In this document: piece after piece, positions 36,607 through 45,132 of the stretch
Position numbering within the stretch: the first letter of the stretch is position 1
Layout: each line of letters starts with the position of its first letter
Source: Streptomyces sp. NBC_01142
GTDB taxonomy: Bacteria; Actinomycetota; Actinomycetes; Streptomycetales; Streptomycetaceae
Direction: 5' to 3'
Assembly: GCF_026341125.1 (NCBI RefSeq)
Contig: NZ_JAPEOR010000003.1
Coordinates: 744,001-808,000, forward strand
Length of the DNA stretch: 64,000 nucleotides
The notes under the pieces: model-generated
Seen by the model: only the letters and a program-made list of their open reading frames with translations
Told to the model about the DNA's origin: nothing
The model's database searches: none
Position numbers and translations under genes: made by a program

Positions 36607-36637
36607 ACCGGGGGCGGGGCCCGCCCCCGCCCCCGGT
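36607..36637. terminator. GC-rich bidirectional terminator
   Basis: ACCGGGGGCGGG pairs with CCCGCCCCCGGT across a 7-nt loop, between the convergent siderophore-interacting and peptidase genes. Confidence 0.85.
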
Positions 36638-36647
36638 GGTTCGACCG

Positions 36648-38549
36648 CTAGCGGCCGACCGGCAGGGTGACGCTGCTGACACCGCTCCGTACGGTCATCC
36701 GCGTCCCCGCCGGATAGCGCAGCGTGTAGTCGTGGTCCGTCGACATCAGCACCACTCCCAGCCGGTGCCCCTTCTTGAAGACGTAGTCCTGCGGTTGCAT
36801 CCCCCACTCCAGCCGGTACTCGCGTCCTTCCACCATCCGGTCCTGCCACGCGGGGGAGTTCCGGTTGCGGGCGTCCATCCAGCCACGCGACACAATCTTG
36901 AAGTCGGCGGTTTCGGTGCGGTGCGCCGTGCGGAACGCGCAACCGGTGTCACCGGGGATCCCCTCGCCGTAACAGATCTGCTGCGAGGTGTCCGCGACCG
37001 TGCCCGCGGTCGCGCGCGTGTCCGTTCCATAGTCGACCAGCAGCGCCGTCACATACGGCGACGTGCCGTCCAGCGAAGCCCGAACCGACACCTCCGGCAC
37101 GCCGTTGACCCGCAGATCCTTCGACAACGGGCCGGTGGTGTACGCGAGCCGGTTCGGGTTCTGCGTGTCCGGACCGGCCACCAGCTGCTCCGCCCCGACC
37201 GTACGTCCCGCGTCCGACAACGCCTGCCTGACCGGCGGCCCCGGCAGCGGAGACAGGCTGCCGGCATTGAGCCGCAGGGTCATGTCCCTGGTGCCGCGCG
37301 CCGGCCAGTCGGACTGCTGCCGCCAGCTGAAGTCCGCCTGTTCGACATCGACGGGCGCCGCTGTGAGCGCCCCGTTGTCCAGGTCGTACAGCCAGTGGTC
37401 GAACCACTGGTGCAGCTGCCGCAGCCACTCCTCCATCCGCAGCGGCATCGGATTGCTGTGTCCCGCCTGGTGCAGCCACAGCTTGCGCGGAACGTCGTAC
37501 TTCTTCAGCGCGTCCCACAACTGCCCGAAGTGCTGGGTCTTCACATTCCAGTCGTTGCCGCCGTGCACCACGAAGACGCCGGCCTTGATCTTCCGGGCGT
37601 CCCTCATGTAGTCGCGCTCCGCCCAGAACCGGCTCCGGTCACCGGTTGTCCGGTCCTGCTCCGCCGTGAGCCGGTCCAGCACCGGCTTGCAGATCTCCCG
37701 GTCGGTGCGGCTGTAGACGCCCTTGGCGAGGATGTCGGTGTCCTCGCCCTGGTAGCCGCCCGGCGCCACGACCCCGCCGTTCGCCCGGTAGTAGTCGTAC
37801 CAGGAGGAGATTCCGGAGATCGGCACGATCGCCTTGAGGCCCTCGACTCCCGTCGCGGCGACGGCAGTCGGCAGCGTGCCGTTGTACGAGATCCCCATCA
37901 TCGCCGCATTGCCCGTCGACCAGGCCGCGCCGACCGGCCTGCCCTCCGGGTCCCAGCCCCTGGCACGGCCGTTCAGCCAGTCCACGGCCGCCTTCGCGCC
38001 GAGTGTCTCGTTGCGGCCACCGGACGTCGGGCAGCCGGTCGAGCCGCCCGTACCGACACTGTCGACCTGCGCGACCGCATAGCCGCGTGGGAGGAAGTAG
38101 TTGTCCGTGTACCCGGGGAACGGTACGGACGGGCCGCTGCCGATCAGTCCGGGCAGCCGCTGGTTCCCGCTGAGCCGCTTGCCGGCCGGCAGCCCGTCCT
38201 CGTTCAGATCCACTTCGTGGAACGGCACATCGTTCCCGCCGCCCCAGTACGGACTCGCCTCGATGATCGTGGCGACCTTCAGCCCGGCGTCGGTCTCCTT
38301 CGGCCGCAGTATGCGCATCCGCACGGTGTCCCGCCGGCCGTCGTTGTCGCTGTCCGTCTCCATCTCGACGTCCACCTGCTGCGACACCGCGTCCGCGCGG
38401 GAGAAGACGGGCTCCGTGCGGTTGTCGACGATCTTCAGCGCCGGACCGTCGGCCTGGGCCGCGGGGGCCGGCAGCGCCGCCATCAGTGACGCGGCGAGCG
38501 CGGTGACGCCCAGTCTGCGTACCGTGCGTACAACGGTGGTTCTCGCCAT
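36648..38549 (-). CDS. Secreted Xaa-Pro dipeptidyl-peptidase (S15-like)
   Basis: 633 residues from ATG 38549, with GGAGG 5 nt upstream; the open frame continues to 38672 but without protein-like character. A Tat-like or Sec signal (RTVRRLGVTALAASLMAALP) ends at AAQA. The alpha/beta hydrolase nucleophile Ser is in GISYNGT, and likely acid and His residues are in HGGNDWNV and HQAGHSN. A C-terminal jelly-roll domain as in PepX/CocE follows (DYVFKKGHRLGVVLMSTD). It cleaves N-terminal X-Pro dipeptides outside the cell, probably for nutrient peptide use. Confidence 0.88.
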   Translation of the reverse strand: MARTTVVRTVRRLGVTALAASLMAALPAPAAQADGPALKIVDNRTEPVFSRADAVSQQVDVEMETDSDNDGRRDTVRMRILRPKETDAGLKVATIIEASPYWGGGNDVPFHEVDLNEDGLPAGKRLSGNQRLPGLIGSGPSVPFPGYTDNYFLPRGYAVAQVDSVGTGGSTGCPTSGGRNETLGAKAAVDWLNGRARGWDPEGRPVGAAWSTGNAAMMGISYNGTLPTAVAATGVEGLKAIVPISGISSWYDYYRANGGVVAPGGYQGEDTDILAKGVYSRTDREICKPVLDRLTAEQDRTTGDRSRFWAERDYMRDARKIKAGVFVVHGGNDWNVKTQHFGQLWDALKKYDVPRKLWLHQAGHSNPMPLRMEEWLRQLHQWFDHWLYDLDNGALTAAPVDVEQADFSWRQQSDWPARGTRDMTLRLNAGSLSPLPGPPVRQALSDAGRTVGAEQLVAGPDTQNPNRLAYTTGPLSKDLRVNGVPEVSVRASLDGTSPYVTALLVDYGTDTRATAGTVADTSQQICYGEGIPGDTGCAFRTAHRTETADFKIVSRGWMDARNRNSPAWQDRMVEGREYRLEWGMQPQDYVFKKGHRLGVVLMSTDHDYTLRYPAGTRMTVRSGVSSVTLPVGR

Positions 38550-38721
38550 CGTGCCTCCAGGGCCCGGGAAGTGACGATCACGCGGGGAGCGCGCGCACAT
38601 TCCACCGCGTACGCCCCGCCCGGCGCCAGTACCCGACTCCCGCCACACACGCACTTCACGCGTCGGTTTCACGCGTGGACTACAGGCGCCGGCTTCGCGT
38701 GCCGCCTCACCTGCCGAGCCT

Positions 38722-39909
38722 TCAACGGCTGTGGTGCAAGGTGACTTCAGGGTTTGCCGGCGACGGCCCGTCGAGCAGCGGCTGCCCGATGCCCCGCAGA
38801 TGCAGGTCGAAGAAGGCTCCGACGTAGTCGCGGGTGATCTCGCCCGCGCGCTGCCCGGGCAGCGGTTCGGACGGATCGGAAAGCCCCAGCTGTGCGCCGA
38901 GCACGGGCAGATCGGTGAAGGCGAAATGGCCGGAACCAGCGACCGTCAACCAGCCCTTCCACCCCTCCAGACGTGTCCAGGCCTCGTCCCAGTTCGAGCC
39001 TTCGCTGCCCGGGCTGTTGTCGGCCTCGGTGCCGAGCATCATGAAGGGGCGGCCGCCCAGGCCTGCGCCGGGAGGTGCCGCGGCGAACTTGCCGTCCATG
39101 TTCACCCCCGCGCGGACCCGCCGGTCGACCGCCATCGTCGCCGCAGTGCTCGCGCCCCCGATGGAGTGTCCGGCCATCCCGATCCGCTTCGCGTCGATCA
39201 TGCGGGCGTACCGCCATGCAGGATGATGCCCCGTCAATGTGTCGAGTACGAAGGAGAGATCCTTCGCACGTCCTGTGGCCACCGTGTCGATCCCGTCCTC
39301 CCCGACCAGATCACATGCCGTGCAGGGCAGCGTCCGCCCACCGGGGAAGGCCACCCCCACCGCCTCGTACGCGTGGTCGACCGTCGCGACGACGTAACCC
39401 CGGCTGGTCAGGTCCTCGGCCAGAGCGCTGATCGTCGTACGCGGCATGCCGAACCCGGGGGAGAGCACCACCAGCGGGAAGCGGCCGTGCGCGGGACGCG
39501 CGCCGACGGCGGAATGGGTGCGCGTGCCGCTCAGCACTTCGGCGGGGACCACGTCCTCCAGCTCCCGGGACTCCAGCAGCAGCCGGGCTCCTTGCGTGGA
39601 CATGTACGGGGCGGCGGCCGAACCGGTCCCGGACCGCGCCGGGAAGTACATCGACACCATCAACTCCCGCGCACCCGCCTTCGGTACCCAGGGGTCGCGG
39701 CGGGTCTTGTCGACGAGGTGAAGCGTGCCGCGTCCGACTGCGTACGGCCCGGTCGGCCGCGGCAGTTGAAGCTGCACGCCTTTGACGTCCGAGAGGGCGG
39801 ACGCGGACACGGGGGCGCTCACCGGCTGCGGAGCGGCGAGCGCCGTACCCGTGCCGGCCAGCGACAGCACAAGGGCAGCGGCAAAGGTGACGTGACGGAC
39901 TCCGGTCAT
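38722..39909 (-). CDS. Secreted alpha/beta hydrolase, PAF-acetylhydrolase-like
   Basis: 395 residues from ATG 39909 (AAGGAG upstream). The open frame extends to 40212 through low-complexity repeats that I do not regard as translated. A signal peptide (VTFAAALVLSLAGTGTALAA) is followed by a platelet-activating-factor-acetylhydrolase-like fold: PLVVLSPGFGMPRTTISALA oxyanion region, nucleophile in GMAGHSIGGAS, MDGKF and acid region, and His in GSGHFAFTD. It probably hydrolyses lipid or ester substrates outside the cell. Confidence 0.85.
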   Translation of the reverse strand: MTGVRHVTFAAALVLSLAGTGTALAAPQPVSAPVSASALSDVKGVQLQLPRPTGPYAVGRGTLHLVDKTRRDPWVPKAGARELMVSMYFPARSGTGSAAAPYMSTQGARLLLESRELEDVVPAEVLSGTRTHSAVGARPAHGRFPLVVLSPGFGMPRTTISALAEDLTSRGYVVATVDHAYEAVGVAFPGGRTLPCTACDLVGEDGIDTVATGRAKDLSFVLDTLTGHHPAWRYARMIDAKRIGMAGHSIGGASTAATMAVDRRVRAGVNMDGKFAAAPPGAGLGGRPFMMLGTEADNSPGSEGSNWDEAWTRLEGWKGWLTVAGSGHFAFTDLPVLGAQLGLSDPSEPLPGQRAGEITRDYVGAFFDLHLRGIGQPLLDGPSPANPEVTLHHSR

Positions 39910-40136
39910 CCCGGGGCTCCTTCTCCTGGTGGCCGTGCTGCGTGCGAAGGCCTCGTGGAGAAAAGCGTAGGGATCATGCATGCCGTGAGGCGTCACCCCC
40001 CGGAGCCATCTCGGTGTACCTCTCACGGGGGAGTGGCCACTCCGACCGGAGGCGGACGGTGACCCGCACCCCTGGGTTCGCGCTCGCGACAGTGGCCCTG
40101 GACCGCCGGGACGCTCACACCCTCGACGTATGAGAG

Positions 40137-40222
40137 GTGCGCGAGACAGGAAAGGCACGCGGGGCAGGAGAGGCACGCGGGGCAGGAGAGGCACGCGCGG
40201 TAGGAGAGGCACGCGCGGCAGG
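40137..40222 (+). repeat. Tandem 18-bp repeat, about 4.8 copies
   Basis: The unit GCACGCGGGGCAGGAGAG is exact at 40155-40172 and 40173-40190 and slightly diverged at 40191-40208. A partial copy is at 40209-40222 and a degenerate one at 40137-40154. It lies directly upstream of the acetyltransferase ATG. Read in that gene's frame it would encode GEARGA-like hexapeptides from a GTG at 40137. The remaining part of the 326-nt gap 39910-40235 shows no gene. Confidence 0.9.
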
Positions 40223-40235
40223 TAATACTCACACC

Positions 40236-40724
40236 ATGACTTCGCGTATGACAGGCATCAGCGGCCGTGCGGGCAGAGAGGACGTAGAGATCAGGCGGGC
40301 GACCGCTCGGGATGCGAAGCGGCTCACCAAGCTGGTACGCAACTCCCGTGCCTATGAAGGTCCGTACGCCCCGTTGATCGCCGACTACCGGGTGGGCCCC
40401 GACTACATCGAGACCCACCAGGTCTTCGTGGCCGTCGGCGAGGGCGACCGGCTGCTCGGCTTCTACGCACTCGTCCTTTCCCCGCCGGAACTGGACCTGA
40501 TGTTCGTCGCCGACGCCGTGCAGGGACTGGGCATCGGCCGACGGCTCGTCGAGCACATGATCGGCGAGGCCCGCCGTGCCGGACTGCCCGGCGTGCGCAT
40601 CGTCTCGCACCCGCCCGCCGAGGGCTTCTACCGCAGCGTGGGCGCGAAACGGATCGGCATCGTCAAGGCGAGTCCGCCGGCTGTGATGTGGGACCGTCCC
40701 GAACTGCTCATCCCGATTACGTGA
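40236..40724 (+). CDS. GNAT family N-acetyltransferase
   Basis: 162 residues from ATG 40236. The frame is open back to a GTG at 40137, which would add 33 repeat-coded residues, so the N-terminus is uncertain. GNAT signatures: VEIRRATARDAKRLTKLV, LMFVADAVQGLGIGRRLVEH with the acetyl-CoA loop, and PPAEGFYRSVGAKRIG. TAATAC lies 7 nt before the ATG with no ribosome site, which could indicate a leaderless message. Its stop overlaps that of the convergent zinc-ribbon gene by 8 bp. Confidence 0.82.
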   Translation: MTSRMTGISGRAGREDVEIRRATARDAKRLTKLVRNSRAYEGPYAPLIADYRVGPDYIETHQVFVAVGEGDRLLGFYALVLSPPELDLMFVADAVQGLGIGRRLVEHMIGEARRAGLPGVRIVSHPPAEGFYRSVGAKRIGIVKASPPAVMWDRPELLIPIT

Positions 40725-41145
40725 CCACCTTGCCGTGAACGACGCTCGCGGCAACCGAGCGGCGTCGGAGTCCGGCGGCAAGGAACTCCATCTCCACCAG
40801 CGTGCCGACCAGACCGGTGCTCCTGAGCTCGCCGGCCATCGCCCGCGCCTGGCCGAGGGACAGCCGGTATGTCTCGCGCAGGACCTGCATTACGGAGATG
40901 AGATTCGACTCGGCGCCCGAAAGGCGAAGCCGCGCGGGCCCGTGTTCTGCGAGCAGGGCGTGCCGGATCTCCTCGGGAGTCGTTCCGCCCGTGTCCTGCT
41001 CGCACCACCTGTTGGGACAGGTCTCGCACGTTCCCTCGGTGCCCCACCACAACTGGTCGCGGTCGATGAACTGACCCGTGTCGCGGACCAGCACCCCACC
41101 GCAGTCTTCGCACCGCGTCGTGGTCTTCGCTCCCTGAGTGATCAC
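40717..41145 (-). CDS. Zinc-ribbon hypothetical protein with L7/L12-like C-terminus
   Basis: 142 residues from GTG 41145, with AAGGAG 5 nt upstream. The N-terminus has paired cysteines (CEDCGG; CETCPNRWC) fit for a zinc ribbon. The C-terminal part (VLRETYRLSLGQARAMAGEL; LVEMEFLAAGLRRRS) resembles the C-terminal fold of ribosomal protein L7/L12-like proteins found in Streptomyces. The function is not known. Confidence 0.7.
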   Translation of the reverse strand: MITQGAKTTTRCEDCGGVLVRDTGQFIDRDQLWWGTEGTCETCPNRWCEQDTGGTTPEEIRHALLAEHGPARLRLSGAESNLISVMQVLRETYRLSLGQARAMAGELRSTGLVGTLVEMEFLAAGLRRRSVAASVVHGKVVT

Positions 41146-41167
41146 CGGACTCCTTGTTGTCGCACGC

Positions 41168-41995
41168 TCACGCCGGGCGTGGCCGGGAATGATACAGCCG
41201 TGTGAAGTACCGGCCGTCGCTTTCCAGCCCGGTGGGGTCATGACCGGCGAGGAGCGTCTGCTCGATGGCGCTGTCCTGTTCCGCCGGGCCGGTGAACAGG
41301 CGCTGGGGGTATGTCTGTGAGGAGTCCGTCTCGGTGACCAGGCCGTAGTCGGCCAGGCGTGTGATCACCGGCTGGTAGGGGACCGTGCGCAGCACGAACG
41401 CGCTCACCCAGACCGGAACGCGTGCGCATTCCAGGAGGGCTTCGAAGGTGCGGTGGGAGATGTATCCGATGCCGCCGGTGACGGTGATCAGCCCGGTGTT
41501 CGCGACAGCACGTCGCAGTGGAGGGCTGGGCGGTCCGTCTTCCAGGTTCTCGCCGTACGCCTCGTCGAGCAGGCCGACGGCCTGGGCGTAGTGGACAGCG
41601 TTGTCGGCGGAGTCGAGGCCGATGACCGGTGTCGCGTCCGCGCGGCGCCTCGAGGCGTAGAACTCCTTGTCGAGCTCCATGAGTTCGTTGGATGTGAGGG
41701 GCTCCACCTCCGGGCTGGTGTAGTGCGCGTACAGCTCCGCCAGGGTGAGGTCGTAGTTGAGGAGGGCGGCGTTGATGCCGTACGAGCAGCACAGGTCCAG
41801 GACCGTGACGGGGCCGTCCGCGCCGTGGGCGGTGGCCCGGGCGGCGCGGGTGCGGCGGAATATGTCCTGGGCGTGGTGCGGAATCTCGTACTCCAGCGGC
41901 GCGAGCCGATGGAAGTAGGCGCGGGGATCAGGCTCGTTGTAGATCTCGTCGAACCTGCTCTTGCCCGGTGTGGTGCTGATCCGGCCTCGGGTCAT
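41168..41995 (-). CDS. Class I SAM-dependent methyltransferase
   Basis: 275 residues, ATG 41995 with GGAGG 8 nt upstream. Motif I is VLDLCCSYGINAALL with an unusual CC-SYG in place of GCGTG. Further conserved regions are VIGLDSADNAVHYA (motif II) and LITVTGGIGYISHRTFEALL. The sequence is sufficiently odd in motif I that its substrate cannot be guessed. Confidence 0.75.
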   Translation of the reverse strand: MTRGRISTTPGKSRFDEIYNEPDPRAYFHRLAPLEYEIPHHAQDIFRRTRAARATAHGADGPVTVLDLCCSYGINAALLNYDLTLAELYAHYTSPEVEPLTSNELMELDKEFYASRRRADATPVIGLDSADNAVHYAQAVGLLDEAYGENLEDGPPSPPLRRAVANTGLITVTGGIGYISHRTFEALLECARVPVWVSAFVLRTVPYQPVITRLADYGLVTETDSSQTYPQRLFTGPAEQDSAIEQTLLAGHDPTGLESDGRYFTRLYHSRPRPA

Positions 41996-42130
41996 GGGAC
42001 ATACCTCCGCGGGCTGGGGACAGGTGTACCGCGCATGAACCTCTACCGGACTCCCGGCTCAGGCCGATAGGCCGCGGGGTCGGAACCGGCCACGGGTTCA
42101 GGGCCGGTCTGCATGCCGTCCGGGCCGGAG

Positions 42131-42497
42131 TCATGCGGCGAGCTGGCGTTCGAGCGGGGTGCGGAAGCCGCGAGTGATGCGTGCGCCGTCGAGGAACTCC
42201 GTCAGACGCGCGGCTTCCGCGGCGACGGCGGTGCGGGCCTGGCCGTCCGGGTCGGTGGAGGAGGTACCAGGCGGTGCGGCCGTCGGGGGCTGGGCCCAGC
42301 CCCCGATGATGTTTCCGTTCCACCATACGCCGGGGCCGATGTTCCCGCTGCGGGCGAACAGCGCCGCCGTGTGGTCCGGGCCGAGATACCGGTCGCGGTG
42401 GCGCCGGCCCCTGTCGGTGGGGCCGGCGGGGGCTTCGGCGACGGGCAGCAGGGGTGGGGCCGGGGCGGCATCGGCGCGCCGCGTGCAGGGGCCGGCT
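42131..42497 (-). pseudogene. C-terminal fragment of a winged-helix DNA-binding (YcaQ-like/DUF1006) protein
   Basis: The minus frame ending at the TGA in 42131-42133 encodes [35 protein letters not shown] and [19 protein letters not shown], the conserved end of AlkX/YcaQ-type glycosylase-like proteins. Upstream this frame meets a TGA near 42499 with no start codon, and no N-terminal half was found. It is a 5'-truncated remnant. The rest of 41996-42629 holds no gene I can support. Confidence 0.75.
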
Positions 42498-42629
42498 CAC
42501 CCGGTCGCGGGCCTTCGGCTCCCGAACGGTGCTTCTGCGCTACGAACGCCCCGCGGGATGATTGCGTGTACCCCGAGCGTTGAGGCTGCCGCACGAGTAT
42601 GTGTCGACTGGGACGATGGGAAGGACGCT

Positions 42630-43076
42630 ATGCCTCTCGAGGGCGAGTACGAGCCGAGTCCGGAAAAGTGGGTGCGCGACCAGGTCGAGCTGATCGAGAG
42701 CTCCGGCGGCACCAAGGGAACGACCATTATGGGTCTGCCCGTCATCCTGTTGACCACCCGGGGCGCGAAGAGCGGCAAGATCCGCAAATCGCCCCTGATG
42801 AGGGTGGAGCACAAGGGTACGTACGCCGCGGTGGCGTCGTTGGGCGGCGGACCCAAGAACCCGGTCTGGTACTACAACGTCGTGGCCGAACCTCGCGTCG
42901 AACTGCGGGACGGCGAGGTGCGTCAGGACATGACGGCCCGTGAGGTGACCGGGGAAGAGAAAGCCCTGTGGTGGGCGCGCGCGGTCGAGGCGTTCCCCCA
43001 GTACGCCGACTACGAGAAGAAGACGGAGCGCGAGATCCCCGTCTTCGTCCTGGAACCGGTGGCCGGGGACCACTGA
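42630..43076 (+). CDS. Nitroreductase-family deazaflavin (F420)-dependent oxidoreductase
   Basis: 148 residues, ATG 42630 with GGAAGGA 5 nt upstream. Family features are the split-barrel Ddn fold: [58 protein letters not shown]. Such enzymes use reduced F420 to reduce diverse substrates. It is monocistronic and ends at a strong hairpin. Confidence 0.88.
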   Translation: MPLEGEYEPSPEKWVRDQVELIESSGGTKGTTIMGLPVILLTTRGAKSGKIRKSPLMRVEHKGTYAAVASLGGGPKNPVWYYNVVAEPRVELRDGEVRQDMTAREVTGEEKALWWARAVEAFPQYADYEKKTEREIPVFVLEPVAGDH

Positions 43077-43083
43077 GCACGCG

Positions 43084-43121
43084 AGGGCCTTTGCCCGGCA
43101 GCCGTGCCGGGCAAAGGCCCT
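43084..43121. terminator. Perfect 17-bp bidirectional terminator
   Basis: AGGGCCTTTGCCCGGCA, a 4-nt loop, then TGCCGGGCAAAGGCCCT lies between the convergent F420-reductase and SGNH-hydrolase genes. Confidence 0.9.
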
Positions 43122-43134
43122 CCGGGGGTTGCCG

Positions 43135-44976
43135 TCAGCTCACGCCGATGGTGTGCGAGGCTTCGGTGAGGGCCTTCCGGCCGTCCGCCGTGGTCACCAC
43201 AAGGCGGGGCAGGTACGGCCCTTCCCGGTCGTAGACGTGGGTGGTGGTCGCCTCGCCGGTCTCCAGCTGCGTGCCGTCGCCGAAGTACCAGCGGTAGCGG
43301 TGTCCGGCGGGAGGCCGGTGCCCGTCCACGGTCGCGGTCAGGCGCACCTCACTCCCGACGCGCGCGTCCCCGGGCACGGTGAGCAGGGCCTGGGGCCCGT
43401 CGGGTGCGAGTCCGAACCACTGCCGGACGCGGGGGTTGAGGAGGAAGGCGTCGGCGTACTGCCGTGCTCCGGCGATGTCCGGATGGGCGACGGCCGCGGA
43501 GAGGCACTGGACCGGGGTCGAGCTGAGCTCCGGACAGGCCTTCTTGCGCAACGGGTACATCGGGTCGCCGAAGGGAGTGCCCCAGACCGTGGAGCGCGGG
43601 GCGAGTCCAGCACTGTCCAGAGTGAACAGGCCGTCGGCCGCGACCGCGTAAGGACCGTCCGTGGAGGCGTCGTTGGCCGCGTGGGCCGCCGTGCGGTAGG
43701 CGTCATTGGCCAGTTGCGTGTACTGCTCGTAGCGCTTGGCCACCCCGCCCAGCGCTCCCTTGCAGGTGGCGAGCCGCGCCCCGGCGAGTCCGGGTGCGGA
43801 GCACTGCTTCACCGGGATCGGGGAGCTGTACCGGCTGAGGGCGTAGTAGAAGTCGGCCACGATCACCTTCGGCCGGCCGGGCAGGGAGTGTGCCTTCTCG
43901 ATGGCGGCCTGCATACCGCGGCCGCCGTACCCGACCTTGGCTCCGCTGAAGTACGGCACGTGCCTCGCCGGGTTCTCCGCTGCCGCGCCGATGCCCGAGC
44001 ACTCGCGCCGGATGGCCTCCGGCAGGTTCCTCGAGCCGGGGGTGATGCCGACGGCGATCCCGAGGAAGGGGTCGAGGTCGTTGATGCATCCGTTGACCAC
44101 GACCAGATCGAGACCGTATCCGCCCGCCCGTGCCTGCGCGCCGGCCACCTCCAACTGGCAGAACACGTCCGGCATTTGCTGTGTGACCTCGCCGAACTCC
44201 ATTTCGCCGTCGCCGTCCGGGTCCTGCTTCTCCGTCCGCTGCAGGCAGGCCGAGTCGTCGTTGCCCGCGGGCAGCTCGGGTGCGTCGAGCACCGCGCCGG
44301 AGATCGAGTAGTCCATGTGCTGGTGCCCCCGCCCGGTCGCCCGGCCGAGCAGCTCACCCGTCAGATAGGGGAACTTCTGGTCATGGTCCAGGCCCTGCCC
44401 CCAGACGACCGAGTCGCCGACCGATGCCACCCGCACCGGGTCGCAGCCTTGCCTGATGGTGTCCCGCCAGACCTTGCCGTACGGGCCGGGTTCCTCGTCG
44501 GCGGACGAGGGGAGCACGCGGGCGTCGACCTGCAAGGCGGTCTCGGCCGCCGGTACCTGGTGGAACGGGATACCGAACTCGGCGGCGGATACGTTCGCGG
44601 CCATGACCACCCGCCCGCCGGCCAGCTGCTCCTGCCCGGCGCGCACCCGCCACTCGACCGTGGCCCGGGCCTTCGCCGCGGCGGGGTCGTACATCTGCAC
44701 ACGGCCACGTACCGGTCCGCTGCACACCGGATTGGGCGTCAGATCCACGTCGAGGACGAGGGGGTACGCGGCTGCCGCCGAGGCGGTCGTACCCGCTGCG
44801 GCGGGCAGCCCGGCGAGTAACTGGCCGAGCAGGGCCGCGGCTGTCGCTACTGCCGCCGCCGGAAGGATGCGCTTCGCCGCGGGCAGGGGGCGGGATGTCT
44901 CCGGACTGCATCCGGCGGAGCCCCCGCCGCTGCCCTCACGCCGTCGTGCCACCCACCGCGACCACATACTGCTCAC
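43135..44976 (-). CDS. Secreted SGNH/GDSL hydrolase with C-terminal PKD domain
   Basis: 613 residues from GTG 44976 (AGGAG 8 nt upstream). A long N-terminal export segment (KRILPAAAVATAAALLGQLL) precedes an Ig-like domain, the GDSL block I (VASVGDSVVWGQGL), a block with VVVNGCINDLDP (Asn), and the Asp-x-x-His region near VAHPDIAG. The C-terminal PKD fold includes YRWYFGDGTQLETGEATTTH. It probably de-esterifies an extracellular polysaccharide or lipid. Confidence 0.86.
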   Translation of the reverse strand: MSSMWSRWVARRREGSGGGSAGCSPETSRPLPAAKRILPAAAVATAAALLGQLLAGLPAAAGTTASAAAAYPLVLDVDLTPNPVCSGPVRGRVQMYDPAAAKARATVEWRVRAGQEQLAGGRVVMAANVSAAEFGIPFHQVPAAETALQVDARVLPSSADEEPGPYGKVWRDTIRQGCDPVRVASVGDSVVWGQGLDHDQKFPYLTGELLGRATGRGHQHMDYSISGAVLDAPELPAGNDDSACLQRTEKQDPDGDGEMEFGEVTQQMPDVFCQLEVAGAQARAGGYGLDLVVVNGCINDLDPFLGIAVGITPGSRNLPEAIRRECSGIGAAAENPARHVPYFSGAKVGYGGRGMQAAIEKAHSLPGRPKVIVADFYYALSRYSSPIPVKQCSAPGLAGARLATCKGALGGVAKRYEQYTQLANDAYRTAAHAANDASTDGPYAVAADGLFTLDSAGLAPRSTVWGTPFGDPMYPLRKKACPELSSTPVQCLSAAVAHPDIAGARQYADAFLLNPRVRQWFGLAPDGPQALLTVPGDARVGSEVRLTATVDGHRPPAGHRYRWYFGDGTQLETGEATTTHVYDREGPYLPRLVVTTADGRKALTEASHTIGVS

Positions 44977-45132
44977 GCCAATGCTCCTGTTTCTGCTGTG
45001 ATTTGGGTCTGTGCGGAATCACTGGAACGCCGCATCAGTGGGGATCATGGCAGCCGGACACGGGCGCGGTGGGTGAGGGCGGCGACATGGCGGAGTGAGG
45101 CTGATCACTTACCCACAGTTATGTCTCGTCGC

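Noticed and set aside
39910..40212. Extension of the PAF-acetylhydrolase-like gene through the 18-bp repeat region
   Set aside because: The extension encodes low-complexity repeats before a clean signal peptide starting at ATG 39909.
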